DNA of 64,000 nt from Amycolatopsis sp. NBC_01480 (GTDB lineage: Bacteria > Actinomycetota > Actinomycetes > Mycobacteriales > Pseudonocardiaceae): positions 7,254,001 to 7,318,000 of the forward strand of contig NZ_CP109442.1 of assembly GCF_036227205.1 (NCBI RefSeq), in the 5' to 3' direction. Both the position numbers and the translations under genes were made by a program. Positions within the stretch are counted from its first letter, which is position 1, and each line of letters begins with the position of its first letter. Positions 43,229 to 52,317 of the stretch are shown piece by piece. Under the pieces are notes generated by a model. It was not told where the DNA came from. It worked only from the letters and a program-made list of their open reading frames with translations, and did no database searches.

Positions 43229-44602
43229 ATGCGGAGCTTCCCACCGTACCGGGCCCAGGTCGTCGCCGAGATCCCGGTGACCACCCGCGCCGAACGCGAG
43301 CGGGCGCTCGCGGCCGCGGGATACAACGCGTTCAACCTGCCGGCCAACATGGTGACGATCGACCTGCTCACGGACTCGGGCACCGGTGCGGTCTCCACGG
43401 CGCAGGAGGCGGCCGCCGCCGCGGCGGACCGCTCCTACGCGGGCTCCGACTCGTTCTTCCGGTTCCGCGACGCGGTGAGCGAGCTCACCCACTACCCGTA
43501 CATCCTGCCGGTGCACCAGGGCCGCGCGGCTGAGCGGGTGCTGTTCACCAATGTGCTGCGGGCCGGGCAGATCTCGGTGAGCAACACCCACTTCGACACC
43601 ACCCGCGCCAACGTCGAACTGCTCGGCGCCGAGGCCCGCGACCTGCCGTGCGCGGAGTTCGGCGACCTCGACAGCCTGGAGCCGTTCAAGGGCAACATCG
43701 ACCTCGACCGGCTGGAGCAGCTGCTCACCGGGCCGGAGGCCGGCCGGGTGGGCATGGTCCTGGTCACGATCACCAACAACGGCGGCGGGGGCCAGCCGGT
43801 GTCGATGGCCAACCTGGCCGCCGCGAGCCGGCTGGCGCGGGCCCACGGGGTGCCGATCTTCCTCGACGCCGCGCGGTTCGCGGAGAACGCCTGGCTCGTG
43901 GTGCAGCGCGAGGAGGGCTACGCGGGCAAGACCCCCCGCGAGGTGGCCGAGGAGGCGTTCGGTCTCGTCGACGGTTCCGTGGCGAGCCTGAAGAAGGACG
44001 GCATCTCGCCGATGGGCGCGTTCATCGGCCTGACCGACCCGGAGCTCGCCCAGCGGTGCGAGACGAACCTGATCGCCACCGAGGGCTTCCGGACCTACGG
44101 CGGCCTCGGCGCCCACGACCTCGACCGCGTGGCGAGGGGCCTGCACGAGGTGCTGGACCCGCACTACCTCGAGGCGCGCGCCGACGAGGCCGCCAGGCTG
44201 GCGCAGGCCGCGAACGACGCCGGCGTCGACATCGTGCAGCCGCCGGGGATCCACGCTCTCTACCTCAACGCCGGGCGCCTGCTGCCGCACCTGCCGGCGA
44301 GCCGCTTCCCGGGCCACTCGCTCGCCTGCGAGCTGTACCTCGAGGGCGGGATCCGTTGTGTGGAGCTGGGTTCGCTCTACCTCGGCACGCTCGACGAGAA
44401 CAACGAGCTGGTGACCCCCGCGCCGTTCGAACTCGTCCGCATCGCCCTGCCGCGCCGGGTGTACACCCAGGGCCACTACGACTACGTGGCCGAGGTGCTG
44501 GGCGACATCGCGAAGAACCCGGACCGGGTGCCGGGCTACCGCATCGTCGACGCGCCGAAGATGCTGCGCCACTTCAACCTGAAGATGGCCCCGGTGTCCT
44601 GA
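43229..44602 (+). CDS. tnaA: Tryptophanase (PLP-dependent beta-eliminating lyase)
   Basis: Splits L-tryptophan (or a derivative) to indole, pyruvate and ammonia. 457 residues, near the 470 of the E. coli enzyme. NLPANMVTIDLLTDSGT, YAGSDSFFR, HQGRAAERVLF, FLDAARFAENAW (PLP Asp region) and SVASLKKDGISPMGAFIG with the PLP-binding Lys are family motifs. GTGGAGGAAACAG precedes the ATG. Paired with the DMATS gene, it would yield indole or prenyl-indole instead of serving nutrition. A tyrosine phenol-lyase activity is less likely but cannot be excluded. Confidence 0.85.
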   Translation: MRSFPPYRAQVVAEIPVTTRAERERALAAAGYNAFNLPANMVTIDLLTDSGTGAVSTAQEAAAAAADRSYAGSDSFFRFRDAVSELTHYPYILPVHQGRAAERVLFTNVLRAGQISVSNTHFDTTRANVELLGAEARDLPCAEFGDLDSLEPFKGNIDLDRLEQLLTGPEAGRVGMVLVTITNNGGGGQPVSMANLAAASRLARAHGVPIFLDAARFAENAWLVVQREEGYAGKTPREVAEEAFGLVDGSVASLKKDGISPMGAFIGLTDPELAQRCETNLIATEGFRTYGGLGAHDLDRVARGLHEVLDPHYLEARADEAARLAQAANDAGVDIVQPPGIHALYLNAGRLLPHLPASRFPGHSLACELYLEGGIRCVELGSLYLGTLDENNELVTPAPFELVRIALPRRVYTQGHYDYVAEVLGDIAKNPDRVPGYRIVDAPKMLRHFNLKMAPVS

Positions 44603-44659
44603 CCCCGTCCGTCCACACCGGACAGTCACCGGCCGGTCACCGGGCCGCGCCGCAGGACC

Positions 44660-45250
44660 TCACGCGGGTGCCGGCGCCATGCTCATCGCGTGCTTGACCA
44701 GCCTGATCAGGGCCAGTTTGCTCGACTCGCGGTCGCGGGCGTCGCACATGACGATCGGCACGCGGTCCGGGACGACCAGTGCTTCGCGGATCTCCGCGGC
44801 GTTGTACCGCGGCGCGTCGTCGAAGCAGTTCACCGCGACGATGAACGGGATCTTGCGGCGCTCGAAGAAGTCGACCGCGGCGAAGCTGGTCTCGAGGCGG
44901 CGGGTGTCGACGAGCACGACGGTCCCGATCGCGCCGCGGGCCAGGTCGTTCCACATGAACCAGAAGCGCGCCTGCCCCGGGGTGCCGAACAGGTACAGCA
45001 CGTGCCGCGGCGAGAGCGTGATCCGGCCGAAGTCGAGCGCGACCGTGGTGGTCTTCTTCCGCTCCACGCCGGACAGGTCGTCCACGTCGGTGCTGGCCTC
45101 GGTCAGCACCTCCTCGGTGGTCAGCGGCGGGATCTCGCTGACCGAGCCGACCAGCGTGGTCTTCCCGGCGCCGAACCCGCCGGCGACGATGATCTTGACC
45201 GGGGCCGGGACCAGGTCCACCGCGGATCCGTCAGTACTTGAGAAGGCCAT
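44660..45250 (-). CDS. cvnD: Conservon Ras-like GTPase CvnD
   Basis: 196 residues, small G protein of the actinobacterial conservons. GGFGAGKTTLV (P-loop, about residue 24), YLFGTPGQARFWFMW (switch II, G3) and AVNCFDD in the place of the NKxD guanine motif (Asn-Cys-Phe-Asp). Last gene of cvnABCD; overlaps cvnC by 20 bp. It probably relays the signal of the CvnA kinase at the membrane. Confidence 0.9.
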   Translation of the reverse strand: MAFSSTDGSAVDLVPAPVKIIVAGGFGAGKTTLVGSVSEIPPLTTEEVLTEASTDVDDLSGVERKKTTTVALDFGRITLSPRHVLYLFGTPGQARFWFMWNDLARGAIGTVVLVDTRRLETSFAAVDFFERRKIPFIVAVNCFDDAPRYNAAEIREALVVPDRVPIVMCDARDRESSKLALIRLVKHAMSMAPAPA

Positions 45251-45602
45251 CGAGAACCGCCTGGAGAGTTTCGAGGTCCGGCGCGCTCGCCGGAGAAGGG
45301 TTGGGGGAGCGGGTGATCACGAGGCCGCGCTCGATCAGGTCGCCGCACAGCACCCGCACCACCCCGAGCGGAACCTTGACGTAGACCGCGATCTCGGCCA
45401 CGGACACCGGGCGGCGGCACAGCTGCACGATCGCCAGGTGCTCCGGGCCCAGCCCGGTGGGCTCCTGCTCGGTCCGCAGGGTCATCACCTGCGTGGCCAG
45501 GTCGAGCCGCGCGGCCTCGCCGGGCGTGCGGCCGCTGGTGATCGTGTAGGGCCGCACGAGCGGCCCCGCGGCTTCGTCGTACCAGCTGTCGTCCCCGCTC
45601 AT
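45231..45602 (-). CDS. cvnC: Conservon DUF742 protein CvnC
   Basis: 123 residues; VRPYTITSGRTP opening and the winged-helix-like VSVAEIAVYVKVPLGVVRVLCGDLIERGLVI region are typical of DUF742. Unknown biochemical role in the CvnABCD complex. Overlaps both neighbours. Confidence 0.9.
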   Translation of the reverse strand: MSGDDSWYDEAAGPLVRPYTITSGRTPGEAARLDLATQVMTLRTEQEPTGLGPEHLAIVQLCRRPVSVAEIAVYVKVPLGVVRVLCGDLIERGLVITRSPNPSPASAPDLETLQAVLDGLLKY

Positions 45603-46024
45603 GTGGCCTCCCGTAACAGGCGTGCGGCGTCGCGCGGCGCGGACGCGAGGTAGTCACCGACGCGGTTGACCAGCCGGTTCATCTCGTAGGCGATCATCTC
45701 GACGTCCACGCTGTCCGCGGCCAGCACGGCGAGGCAGGCGCCCTGGCCCGCGGCCGAGACGAACAGGTAGCCGCGTTCCATCTCGATCATGTTCTGCAGC
45801 ACCTGCCCGCGGTGGAACTGCCTGCTGACCCCCTTCGCGAGGCTCTGCAGGCTCGACGCGATGGCCGAGAGCTGGTCCGAGTCGTCCTTGCTCATGCCGG
45901 CCGACTTGCCCAGCAGCAGGCCGTCGGCGGACAGCACGATGGCGTTCTGCGCGCCGACGACGCGGTGCACCACGTCGTCGAGCAGCCAGTTGAGATCGGG
46001 TTTCGCGTTCCCGTACTCGTTCAT
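45599..46024 (-). CDS. cvnB: Conservon roadblock/LC7 protein CvnB
   Basis: 141 residues, ATG 46024 with CAGGAGC directly upstream. Roadblock/LC7 fold: DLNWLLDDVVHRVVGAQNAIVLSADGLLLGKS region and the GYLFVSAAGQGACLAVL strand pair. Such proteins act on the GTPase CvnD like the Mgl system. ATGA overlap with cvnC. Confidence 0.9.
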   Translation of the reverse strand: MNEYGNAKPDLNWLLDDVVHRVVGAQNAIVLSADGLLLGKSAGMSKDDSDQLSAIASSLQSLAKGVSRQFHRGQVLQNMIEMERGYLFVSAAGQGACLAVLAADSVDVEMIAYEMNRLVNRVGDYLASAPRDAARLLREAT

Positions 46025-46076
46025 GCTCCTGAAACCCTGACTTTCCTGTGTGGACTGTGCGGGATGTGGTCGCGGG

Positions 46077-48542
46077 TCAGGCATCGTCGGCCCCGTCGCG
46101 GGCCCGGCGGGTGCCCTTGTGGAAGGCAGCGAGCGTGCGCGCGGTGCCTTCACCCGGGGCCACTTCGCGCGCGGCGTCGTCCTCCGGCTCGTCTTCCAGC
46201 TGCGTGACGAGGTTCTGCTGCGGCTCCCGGCGCGGCAGCCGCGGCCGGTCGTCCGCCCGCGGCGGCTCGGCCTGCGGCTCCGCGACCGGCACGGCGGGCA
46301 CCGCCGGCACGACGGGTCCGGCGGCCGCTGCCGGGTCGGGCTCGGCCGCGGGCGCCGGGTCGAGCTGGGCCAGGGAACGGGCCGCGTACGGCCTCGGCTC
46401 CACCTCGCGGTGCATCGGGATCTGGGCCTCCCGCCTCATCGGGATCTGACCGGTGAACGAGCTGGGCGCCTGGCCCGCGGGCCGCGCGCTCTCCTGTGCC
46501 TGAACCGGGGGCGCGCCCACCGGTGCGAAGACCGCGGTGTCCTCGGGCGGGACAGACCCGTCGTCGGCCTCGCCCGGCCGCGGCTCACCGGCGAGGTGCT
46601 GGGCCGGGATGAGCACGGTGGCGCGCAGGCCGCCGTAGCGGGACGGGTCGAAGGTGACGGTGATGCCGAGCTTGGCCGCCAGCCGCGCGACCACGAACAG
46701 GCCGAGGCTGGAGTCCGCGCGCAGGGCCATGGCGTCGAATTCCGGCGCCTCGGCCATCATCCCGTTCGCCCACTGCCGGACGCCCTCCTTCATGCCGAGC
46801 CCCTGGTCCGACACGTCGACCACCACGCCGCGCGCGACCGTGCGGCTGGTGACCTCGACCGGGGAGCCGGGCGGGGAGAAGGAAGTCGCGTTGTCGACCA
46901 GCTCGGCGACCAGGTGGACGGTGTCGGCCACGGCGGCGCCGGTGATCGACACGTCGGCCACCTGCTCGACCTGGACCCGCGCGTACTGCTCGGTCTCCGA
47001 GACCGCGGCACGCAGGACTTCCAGCAGCGGCACCGGCTTGCGCCAGCGGCGGCCGGGCTGCTTGCCGCCGAGGATGATCAGGTTCTCGGTGGTGCGGCGG
47101 GCGCGGGCGGCCAGGTGGTCGAGCTGGAACAGCGACGCCAGCTGGGTCGAGTTCTCCTCGCGGCGCTCCAGCTCGTCGAGGATCTGCAGCTGCTGGTGGA
47201 CCAGCACCTGGTTGCGGTGCGCGATGCCGAGGAACACGTTGTGCACGCCGCTGCGGGCCTTCGCCTCGCTCGCCGCGGCGTTGACCGCGGTCAGCTGCGA
47301 GAGGTTGAACGCCTCGGCCACCTGCCCGATCTCGTCCCGGCCGTGGTCGAGCCGGGGCAGTTCCTCGGCCACGTTGACCGGATCGCCGTTCTTGAGCCGG
47401 GAGACGATGCCCGGCAGGCGGTTGCGCGCGAGGTCGAGCGAGTCGTCGCGCAGCCGCGCCAGGCGGGTCATCAGCGCGCGGTCGACGAGCGAGCGGGACA
47501 CCCGCACCGCCACGATGATCGCCGCCAGCGAAGCGAGCAGCGCGACGATGCTGCCGATGATCGCGTTGCGCAGCTGGGCGTCACCCGAGTCGATCGCGGC
47601 CGCGGAAACCTTGTCCGCCTGCGCGATCGTCAGTGCGTTGAGGCCGTTGGACACCTGGCCGGTGAGGGTGCGCCAGTCGGCCGCGGAGACCGGCACGGTT
47701 TCCAGCTGGTCCGAGTTCCACGGACCGTGCTTGACGATCGCGGTTTCGGTGTCGGTCAGCTGCTTCCAGGCCGGGCTCGCGGCCAGCGCCTGGAAGTTGT
47801 CGCGCACCTGCGGCTCGAGGAACGGCGCGATCTGGGTGAGCTGCGTGCGGTAGAAGCCGGACAGCCGCGTGAACTGCACGAATTCGTCCGCGTTGAAGGA
47901 GCCGCTGGTCAGCGCCGTGGACACCAGCGAGGTTTCCCGCGACATCAGGTCGCTCGCGCGGAACAGCGAGGTCGCGCCGATCGCGCCCTGCACGGCCGTC
48001 GCGTCGGGGACGATGCGGGCCTGGGTGTCGAACAGGTCCGCCGCCGAGTCGAGCACGCCGTTGTAGTACCGGTTGACCTGCGCGCGGTCGATGCTGCGGA
48101 AGCCGACCTGCGAGCGCAGCACCGGCAGCTGGTCGAGCTGGCCCTTCAGCGCGGTGACCTTGGCCGCGATCGCGTCGGGCGCGCTGGAGATCGTGGACGC
48201 GAAGGCGTCCTGCAGGCCCTTGAGCTTCTCGTCCGTGCTCTGGCGCTGCTGTTGCAGCTGGTCGGCCCCGGTGCCCGGGCTGTCGAGGAACTGCAGCGCG
48301 GCCTGGCGTTCCTGCTGCAGCGCGGACAGCGCGGTGACCGCGGGGATCGACACGTCGCGAACCGAGACGGCGACCAGGCGCACGTACACGCCGTTGACGA
48401 AGAAGTACGAGGACACCGCGATCCAGAGCACCAGCAGGGTCACGCTGGGGATCAGGACGGTCCTGGTCAGCCGCTTGCGGATCGACTTGTCGTACGGCCT
48501 GTCGGACTCGTCTTTGTCGTCTTTTTTCGACACGGGGTTCAC
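46077..48542 (-). CDS. cvnA: Conservon sensor histidine kinase CvnA (nitrate-sensor type)
   Basis: About 821 residues. One membrane segment near residue 25-47 (VLIPSVTLLVLWIAVSSYFFV), a 280-residue all-helical extracytoplasmic NIT-like sensor, a second segment (AIIGSIVALLASLAAIIVAVRV), HAMP, then a histidine kinase whose H-box region reads LFQLDHLAARARR and whose ATP-binding N-box is ELVDNATSF. The last 200 residues are Pro/Ala-rich and disordered. Start uncertain: GTG at 48542 or 48533 (AGGAG lies just before the first). Heads the operon; cvnB follows after 52 bp. Confidence 0.85.
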   Translation of the reverse strand: MNPVSKKDDKDESDRPYDKSIRKRLTRTVLIPSVTLLVLWIAVSSYFFVNGVYVRLVAVSVRDVSIPAVTALSALQQERQAALQFLDSPGTGADQLQQQRQSTDEKLKGLQDAFASTISSAPDAIAAKVTALKGQLDQLPVLRSQVGFRSIDRAQVNRYYNGVLDSAADLFDTQARIVPDATAVQGAIGATSLFRASDLMSRETSLVSTALTSGSFNADEFVQFTRLSGFYRTQLTQIAPFLEPQVRDNFQALAASPAWKQLTDTETAIVKHGPWNSDQLETVPVSAADWRTLTGQVSNGLNALTIAQADKVSAAAIDSGDAQLRNAIIGSIVALLASLAAIIVAVRVSRSLVDRALMTRLARLRDDSLDLARNRLPGIVSRLKNGDPVNVAEELPRLDHGRDEIGQVAEAFNLSQLTAVNAAASEAKARSGVHNVFLGIAHRNQVLVHQQLQILDELERREENSTQLASLFQLDHLAARARRTTENLIILGGKQPGRRWRKPVPLLEVLRAAVSETEQYARVQVEQVADVSITGAAVADTVHLVAELVDNATSFSPPGSPVEVTSRTVARGVVVDVSDQGLGMKEGVRQWANGMMAEAPEFDAMALRADSSLGLFVVARLAAKLGITVTFDPSRYGGLRATVLIPAQHLAGEPRPGEADDGSVPPEDTAVFAPVGAPPVQAQESARPAGQAPSSFTGQIPMRREAQIPMHREVEPRPYAARSLAQLDPAPAAEPDPAAAAGPVVPAVPAVPVAEPQAEPPRADDRPRLPRREPQQNLVTQLEDEPEDDAAREVAPGEGTARTLAAFHKGTRRARDGADDA

Positions 48543-49029
48543 AAGCTCCTGAGGGACAGACGGCGAACAACAGTTACCCGGCAGGGGAAGAAGGAGCCAC
48601 GGACGGCCGAGACAAGTGCGGGAGTCACCAGCTCTTGCCTCCACTGTCAGTCTGGTCGGGTCAGTTTTTTACCATGAACCAGGGCGTCATGGGGGGCTGG
48701 GCCTGCGGGGCGGCGGCCGGTGGTGGATCACCGAGTGGATCACTAGGCCGAATGGTGGAAACGCCGAGGGCAACGGGGCGGGTAAAAAGAGGCAGGGCAA
48801 GGGGTGGCGGGTGTGACGGCGGTGACACCGATTGCTGAGTCGGCCCGGGCGCGGCGAACGGGCCATGGCCGGACGGGTATGTCCACAAAGGACTTCCGGT
48901 GAGACGGTCCGCCGCGCGTTCGGCAGCTTGCGGTCACGCGCCTGGCTCAAAGCGCCCCAATGTGGCGTTGGTTGCGTTGAACGCACCGAACGCCACATTG
49001 GGGCGCAACACAGGCCGGGTCGCCAGAAT
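48543..49029. other. Gene-free stretch upstream of the conservon
   Basis: 487 bp with no convincing gene; short frames here lack ribosome sites and family character. It holds a T6 run near 48665, GTGGATCAC repeated 14 bp apart (48722, 48736) and, at its right end, the palindrome 48952-49006. It presumably contains the cvn promoter, which I could not place. Confidence 0.6.
48952..49006. repeat. Intergenic palindrome, CCAATGTGGCGTT family
   Basis: 55 bp; 18 bp of perfect outer arm (GCGCCCCAATGTGGCGTT) and a nearly perfect inner arm (GTTGCGTT against GGTGCGTT). It sits 23 bp after the stop of the P-loop kinase gene and may terminate it. Confidence 0.75.
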
Positions 49030-49551
49030 CTAGCGGGAAACCGCAGCCAGGACCGCGTCGGCCACTTCGGCCGGAGGCTGTCCGCCGTCGATGAGCGTCG
49101 CGCCGAGGCGGCGGTAGGTGGACTCCGCGCGGTTGTTGTAGTCGAGGGCCGCCGCCAGTTCCTCCGGGTGCTTGCCGAAGGAGTTCGTCGTGCGGGCCAG
49201 CAGCCGGTCTTGCAGGGTCCGGTTGTCCAGCGTCAGGCAGACCACGAGGTCGAAGAGATCCCGCACGTCCGCCTCGTTCTCGGCCAATCCACAAAGGAAC
49301 GCGGTCTGCTCGCCCATCCCGGCGGCGAGCGCCTCGACCTTCGGGCGGCTGATCCGCCAGGCGAAGCGGCCGAGCCAGCCGGCCGGCACCGGGTCGGGCG
49401 GGTCGGCCACGGGCTGTCCGCTGATCCGGTCCACCCAGTGGTTGTAGCCGTCCCAGTTGGCGTCGAACGCCGGCTCGCCCCGGTCCTTCAGCAGCGCGCA
49501 CACCGTCGATTTTCCGGTGCCAGAGCTACCGGTCACCCACACCACTGGCAT
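49030..49551 (-). CDS. P-loop nucleotide kinase-like ATPase
   Basis: 173 residues. WVTGSSGTGKSTVC (Walker A, residues 5-18) at the N-terminus, DANWDGYNHWVD, and a C-terminal adenylate-kinase-like helical part with CLTLDNRTLQDRL. Resembles small AAA_18/shikimate-kinase-like proteins of unknown substrate. Alone on its transcript. Confidence 0.75.
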   Translation of the reverse strand: MPVVWVTGSSGTGKSTVCALLKDRGEPAFDANWDGYNHWVDRISGQPVADPPDPVPAGWLGRFAWRISRPKVEALAAGMGEQTAFLCGLAENEADVRDLFDLVVCLTLDNRTLQDRLLARTTNSFGKHPEELAAALDYNNRAESTYRRLGATLIDGGQPPAEVADAVLAAVSR

Positions 49552-49624
49552 CGGCCGAGCATCGCACAGGAACCGGGGCCGGACGGGCCGCCCTGGCCGC
49601 TACCGGCCAGGGCCCCGCCGTTCC

Positions 49625-51040
49625 TCAGCAGCTGATGCTGCCCTTGCGCAGCGCGTGACCGCCGTCGTTGCTGTCGTCGGACCAGTACACGGGCTTGCTG
49701 CCGCCGGTGCACTCGCCGGCCGCGGCCAGGGAGAAGCCCTCGTTGTTGTAGTTGGGCATCCCGCTCGGGCGCTGGTAGACCGCGGTGGTGGCGAACGCGC
49801 CGGACGCGTTGACCTGCATGGTCCGGTGCTGCCCGTCGCAGGTGTTGTCGCAGACCACCCACAGGCGCGAGGCCTGCGGCTCCCACTGGAGCTCCATCAC
49901 GCCGGACATCCCGCTGCTGATCGACGCGACGCGGGTGAAGGCGCCCGAATCCTGAAGCACGTAGCCGTAAACCGTGCCGGTGCCTTCGACGCCGACGAAG
50001 AACACGCCGCCCGTGTGCGCGGAGTACCGGCTCGGGTCGTAGGCCGCGCCGGTCGAGGAGTCCTTGAAGCCGGCGGAAGTGAGGCTCGCGTCGGGGACCC
50101 AGGTGACGCCCTCGAGGCCGGAGTTGGCGTCGACCGCGGGCAGATCGCCGGTCAGGTCCCATTCCTTCGTCGCGGACAGGCTGGTGCCCGAGCCGCTGAC
50201 GTCGTAGCGCAGCACGGAAAGGCGGCTGGTACCGGAGTTGTCGCCGTCGCGCTCGTTCGAGGTGTAGACCCCGCCCGAAGAACCGGCGCCGGTCAGCGTG
50301 ACGCCCTCGTCGTCGGGCGTGCCGGAGCCGTCCGGGTAGTGGACCTTCTTGCCGGTGCCCCAGCCGCCGGCGGTGTCGGGCTTCCAGCCGCCGGAGCCGT
50401 CGGGGACCAGCCGCCAGATCTTCCCGGAGTTCTGCGCTGCCCACATCACCCCGCCCTCCTGGTAGAGGCCGCTGAGGTCCTCACCGAACACGTTCGAGCC
50501 GTCGGCGGTCGCGACGGAGCTGCCGCCGGGCCACTTCGCCGGGGACGGGTCCGTCTTGCCGCCGCAGTTGTTGGCCGCGCCCAAGGTCAGCGAGGTCTGG
50601 GTGAAGCTGCCGGTGCCGTCGGGGCAGCGCGACCACGACGGGGCGGAGTGCGTGGTCCAGCTGTAGCTGTCGACCAGGGTGCTGCCGTCCGCGAGGTAGA
50701 GGCGCGCCTGGTCCGCGGAGCCGAGGCCGAACGCGCCGTGCACGTCGAAGGCCTTGAACCCGCCGGGCGCCAGCTTCGTCCCGGCGGCGATCTGGTACTT
50801 CGAGCTGTCCTTGTCGTCCTTGAGGATCCAGCCCGACACGTCGACGGCGGCGCTGCTCTTGTTGTACAGCTCGACGGAGTCGTTGACGTCTCCGGTGGTC
50901 ACCACCTCGTTGATGCGGACGTCGTCGGCCGGGGCGGCGAGGGCTGACGGGGCGGCCACGGCGCCGAAGACCAGCGCGGGTCCGGTGACGACAACGAGGC
51001 AGCGGCGGAGGCGGCTTGGCCACCGGCGGGTTTCGGGCAC
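49625..51040 (-). CDS. Secreted lamin-tail domain protein
   Basis: 471 residues from GTG 51040 (AGGACGG 6 bp upstream fits better than the ATG at 51085). Signal peptide CLVVVTGPALVFGAVAAPSALA. Residues 32-140 are a lamin-tail domain (VRINEVVTTGDVNDSVELYNKSSAAVDVSGW region). The rest is a beta-propeller-like body (SGLEGVTWVP, GGVFFVGVEGTGTVYGYVL, MELQWEP, NNEGFSLAA) as in SdiA-regulated/esterase-like phytase-type proteins. Extracellular; function unknown. Confidence 0.7.
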   Translation of the reverse strand: MPETRRWPSRLRRCLVVVTGPALVFGAVAAPSALAAPADDVRINEVVTTGDVNDSVELYNKSSAAVDVSGWILKDDKDSSKYQIAAGTKLAPGGFKAFDVHGAFGLGSADQARLYLADGSTLVDSYSWTTHSAPSWSRCPDGTGSFTQTSLTLGAANNCGGKTDPSPAKWPGGSSVATADGSNVFGEDLSGLYQEGGVMWAAQNSGKIWRLVPDGSGGWKPDTAGGWGTGKKVHYPDGSGTPDDEGVTLTGAGSSGGVYTSNERDGDNSGTSRLSVLRYDVSGSGTSLSATKEWDLTGDLPAVDANSGLEGVTWVPDASLTSAGFKDSSTGAAYDPSRYSAHTGGVFFVGVEGTGTVYGYVLQDSGAFTRVASISSGMSGVMELQWEPQASRLWVVCDNTCDGQHRTMQVNASGAFATTAVYQRPSGMPNYNNEGFSLAAAGECTGGSKPVYWSDDSNDGGHALRKGSISC

Positions 51041-51260
51041 GGGGTTCCGTCCTGGGGTCGGTCGGGCAGGGATCGGGTCAGCCACCCGACATTCCCGGCC
51101 CGGACCGAACGGCCGCCTTCCCCGGCGTGAGCGCGGCGTGAACGGTGAACGAACTGGAGCGCGCAGTGGTGAAACGCACCCTAACAGGGTTGTCCACGTC
51201 CGATCGGACCTTGATTTCCCGCGGCCGGCGTGCTCGGTGTTTCGCGATGCGGCAACGGTT

Positions 51261-52148
51261 TCAGCGGCGCAGCGCGGTCTCCTGCGCCATCCGTGACAGC
51301 TTCTCGGGGTTGCGCACCGCGTACAGCCCGGTGATCAGCCCGTCGTCGATGCGCGCGGCCAGCACGGTGTCGAGCTCGCCGCCGCGCCGCAGGACCAACG
51401 CCGGGTGCCCGTTGACCTGGGCCAATTCCAGCGAGGCCTCGGACTGGACGCGGGTCAGCACCCGCGCCACCCGGTCGGCGCCCACCAGCGGCTTCAGCAC
51501 CGCCTGCACGATCCCGCCGCCGTCGCCGAGCAGGACGACGTCCGGGGCCAGGATGTCCAGCAGGCCTTGGAGGTCACCGGTTTCGACCGCGCGCTGGAAC
51601 GCCGTGAGCGCGTCGCGGGTTTCGTCCCGGGAGACCGGGCCGCGCGGCCGGCGCGCGGCGACGTGCGACCGGGCCCGGTGCGCGATCTGCCGGACCGCGG
51701 CCGGGTTCTTGCCCACGGCGTCCGCGATCTCCTCGTAACCCAGGTCGAACACCTCGCGCAGCACGAACACCGCGCGCTCGGTCGGGGTGAGCGTCTCGAG
51801 CACCAGCAGCATCGCCATCGAGACGCTGTCCGCCAGTTCGACGTCCTCGGCCACATCGGCCGTGGTCAGCAGCGGTTCCGGCAGCCACGGGCCGACGTAG
51901 GACTCCTTGCGACGGCCGAGGGTCCGCAGCCGGCCGAGTGCCTGGCGGGTGGTGATCCGGACCAGGTACGCCCGCTGGTGCTCGACCTCGGCGAGGTCCA
52001 CCGACGCCCAGCGCAGCCAGGTTTCCTGCAGCACGTCCTCCGCGTCCGCGGCCGAGCCGAGCATCTCGTAGGCCACCGTGAACAGCAGGTTGCGGTGGGC
52101 GAGGAAGGCCTCGGTGGCGGCGTCCGGGCTCTGGGCGGGCTCGGTCAT
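51261..52148 (-). CDS. ECF41 sigma factor (SigJ-like) with SnoaL-like C-terminal domain
   Basis: 295 residues from ATG 52148. Sigma2 (HRNLLFTVAYEMLGSAADAEDVLQETWLRW), sigma4 (LTPTERAVFVLREVFDLGYEEIADAVGKN and AVRQIAHRAR), followed by a 100-residue SnoaL-like tail (VSRDETRDALTAFQRAVETGD) that controls activity in this family in place of an anti-sigma factor. Divergent from a carboxymuconolactone decarboxylase gene, the usual ECF41 partner. Both genes have ECF41-type promoters, so it activates itself and the partner. Confidence 0.9.
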   Translation of the reverse strand: MTEPAQSPDAATEAFLAHRNLLFTVAYEMLGSAADAEDVLQETWLRWASVDLAEVEHQRAYLVRITTRQALGRLRTLGRRKESYVGPWLPEPLLTTADVAEDVELADSVSMAMLLVLETLTPTERAVFVLREVFDLGYEEIADAVGKNPAAVRQIAHRARSHVAARRPRGPVSRDETRDALTAFQRAVETGDLQGLLDILAPDVVLLGDGGGIVQAVLKPLVGADRVARVLTRVQSEASLELAQVNGHPALVLRRGGELDTVLAARIDDGLITGLYAVRNPEKLSRMAQETALRR

Positions 52149-52185
52149 GGTGGCTCCTTCCTGCGCACGGCTGGGTCGCCCATCG

Positions 52186-52212
52186 GACACCGGCAGGTGC
52201 CGCTTTGTGACA
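52186..52212 (-). promoter_or_regulatory. ECF41-type promoter of the sigma factor gene
   Basis: Minus strand: TGTCACA, 16-bp spacer, TGTC. The ECF41 consensus (from memory) is TGTCACA-N16-CGTC. It points into the sigma gene. Confidence 0.65.
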
Positions 52213-52246
52213 GCCGCGGTCTGTGGCGTGGGTCACGACCCGGGGT

Positions 52247-52273
52247 TGTCACAAGCGGCGGGGCAGCGGCATC
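52247..52273 (+). promoter_or_regulatory. ECF41-type promoter of the CMD-family gene
   Basis: TGTCACA (52247-52253), 16-bp spacer, CATC (52270-52273). Same heptamer and spacing as the minus-strand copy, including the following AAGCGGC-like bases. Confidence 0.65.
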
Positions 52274-52317
52274 TCATGGCCATCAAGCACACCTTGAAAA
52301 CGAGTGAGGACAATCCC

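Noticed and set aside
48722..48746. GTGGATCAC repeated 14 bp apart as an operator
   Set aside because: Repeat is short, off helical phase and not a good palindrome.
48616..48998. Several short frames in the gap upstream of the conservon
   Set aside because: No ribosome site, no recognisable domain and mutually overlapping on both strands; treated as non-coding.
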